A stretch of 5,885 nt of DNA from Bacillota bacterium (lineage in GTDB: Bacteria; Bacillota; Clostridia; Peptostreptococcales; Anaerovoracaceae): positions 1-5,885 of the forward strand of contig JAEDMR010000125.1 of assembly GCA_016302925.1 (NCBI GenBank). Reading direction: 5' to 3'. Shown one piece after another: positions 4,935 to 5,885 of the stretch. Under the pieces are notes generated by a model that saw only the letters and a list, made by a program, of their open reading frames with translations, ran no database searches and was not told the origin of the DNA. Every line of letters starts with the position of its first letter. The first letter of the stretch is position 1. A program made the translations under genes and the position numbers.

Positions 4935-5885
4935 ATGTTACAGTTTGAAACAAATTTAGATAAATCAGCCGTCATTAAGGTTATCGGAGTGGGCGGCGGC
5001 GGCTGCAACGCAGTAAACCGCATGGTGGAGGCAGGTCTGAAGGGTGTGGAGTTCATCGCAGTGAACACAGACCGTCAGGCACTGAACCGGTGCCTTTCCG
5101 AAACGAAAATCCAGATTGGCGAGAAGCTAACCAGAGGACTGGGTGCCGGTGCCAATCCGGAAATCGGTCAGAAGGCGGCAGAGGAAACCCTGGATGAGAT
5201 TACGGCACTGCTGGACGGTGCGGATATGGTGTTCCTGACTGCCGGCATGGGCGGCGGCACCGGAACCGGTGCGGCTCCGATCATCGCCAAGGCTGCTAAG
5301 GATATGGGCATTCTCACGGTAGGTGTGGTGACCAAGCCGTTTTCCTTCGAAGGGGCCAAGAGAAGAAGACAGGCAGAGCTGGGTATCAGCTTCCTGAAGA
5401 AATATGTGGATTCCCTGGTCATCGTCCCAAATGACAAGCTGCTGCAGAACTGCGAGAAGAACACTTCCATGCTGCAGGCTTTCCAGATGGCAGATGATGT
5501 GCTGCGTCAGGGCGTGCAGGGTATTTCCGACCTGATTTCCGATTTCGCACTGATCAATGTGGACTTCGCCGATGTGAAGTCCGTCATGACCGACCGCGGT
5601 GTGGCACACATGGGTGTGGGACATGCTTCCGGGGACGACCGGGCTAAACATGCAGTCAAGGCAGCCATCGAAAGTCCGCTGCTGGAAACCACCATCGAGG
5701 GAGCCAAGGCGATTCTGCTCTATGTGGCGGGCGGTTACGATCTGGGTATGCTGGAAGTCAGCGAAATCGCAAGTCTGGTGGAAGAACAGGCAGACAGAGA
5801 CTGCATCCTGATTTTCGGTGCGGCAGTCAATGAGGAAATGGAAGACGAAATTTCCATTACCGTCATTGCAACCGGTTTTGATGAG
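4935..5885 (+). CDS. ftsZ: FtsZ, tubulin-like GTPase of the division ring (3' end outside window)
   Basis: FtsZ polymerises with GTP into the Z-ring at midcell and recruits the divisome. The frame stays open from the ATG at 4935 to the window edge, giving 317 residues of the globular domain. Motifs seen are the T1 loop GVGGGGCNAVN (18-28), NTD (44-46), the tubulin signature GGGTGTG (106-112), TKPFSFEG (133-140) and the T7 synergy loop NVDFADV (208-214) with Asp210 and Asp213, which complete the GTPase site of the next subunit. The sequence ends at the conserved ATGFD strand (312-316). The variable linker and the C-terminal peptide that binds FtsA, SepF or ZipA-type partners are therefore missing from view. 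The intact catalytic residues argue for a functional gene. Confidence 0.98.
   Translation, partial: MLQFETNLDKSAVIKVIGVGGGGCNAVNRMVEAGLKGVEFIAVNTDRQALNRCLSETKIQIGEKLTRGLGAGANPEIGQKAAEETLDEITALLDGADMVFLTAGMGGGTGTGAAPIIAKAAKDMGILTVGVVTKPFSFEGAKRRRQAELGISFLKKYVDSLVIVPNDKLLQNCEKNTSMLQAFQMADDVLRQGVQGISDLISDFALINVDFADVKSVMTDRGVAHMGVGHASGDDRAKHAVKAAIESPLLETTIEGAKAILLYVAGGYDLGMLEVSEIASLVEEQADRDCILIFGAAVNEEMEDEISITVIATGFDE

Noticed and set aside
4935..5039. Cysteine in the FtsZ T1 loop (GGGGCNAV)
   Set aside because: This position is G or N in well-known FtsZs and varies between lineages. It does not remove a known catalytic residue.

Overview
This window is an ordinary division and cell wall (dcw) cluster segment from a Gram-positive bacterium. 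All genes are on the + strand, in the order murD (last codons only), ftsW, murG, murA, ftsQ/divIB and ftsZ (cut by the right edge). The gene order, the placement of a MurA paralogue between murG and ftsQ, the strong AGGAGG-type ribosome binding sites and the use of UUG starts all suggest Bacillota, class Clostridia. A Lachnospiraceae-like or Oscillospiraceae/Ruminococcaceae-like organism with moderately high G+C is most likely, but I cannot fix the family from sequence alone.

Layout: 1-45 is the C-terminus of MurD. Positions 62-2428 hold ftsW and murG, closely spaced and probably cotranscribed with murD. A strong intrinsic terminator follows at 2448-2490. Positions 2429-2827 are a gene-free, A/T-tract-rich gap of about 400 bases. 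It holds a degenerate inverted-repeat island (2513-2721), a short palindrome, a T-tract tandem repeat and a G/C-rich 12-bp triplicate that can fold into a hairpin. murA (TTG start at 2828) and ftsQ (TTG start at 4062) follow and overlap by 116 bp. A near-consensus promoter lies inside the 3' part of murA. A short A-rich gap with a candidate extended -10 promoter precedes ftsZ (4935 to the end).

How the genes work together: MurD, MurG and MurA are peptidoglycan precursor enzymes. MurA commits UDP-GlcNAc to the pathway, MurD adds D-Glu, and MurG makes lipid II. FtsW polymerises lipid II at the septum, FtsQ/DivIB is a bitopic divisome scaffold, and FtsZ forms the cytokinetic ring. The terminator plus the two internal promoter candidates suggest at least three separately adjustable units: murD-ftsW-murG, murA-ftsQ and ftsZ.

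I found no undescribed multi-gene system. The parts worth a second look are the murG-murA intergenic island, the out-of-frame C-terminal tail of MurA that runs into ftsQ, the promoter inside murA, and the divergent motifs in FtsW.
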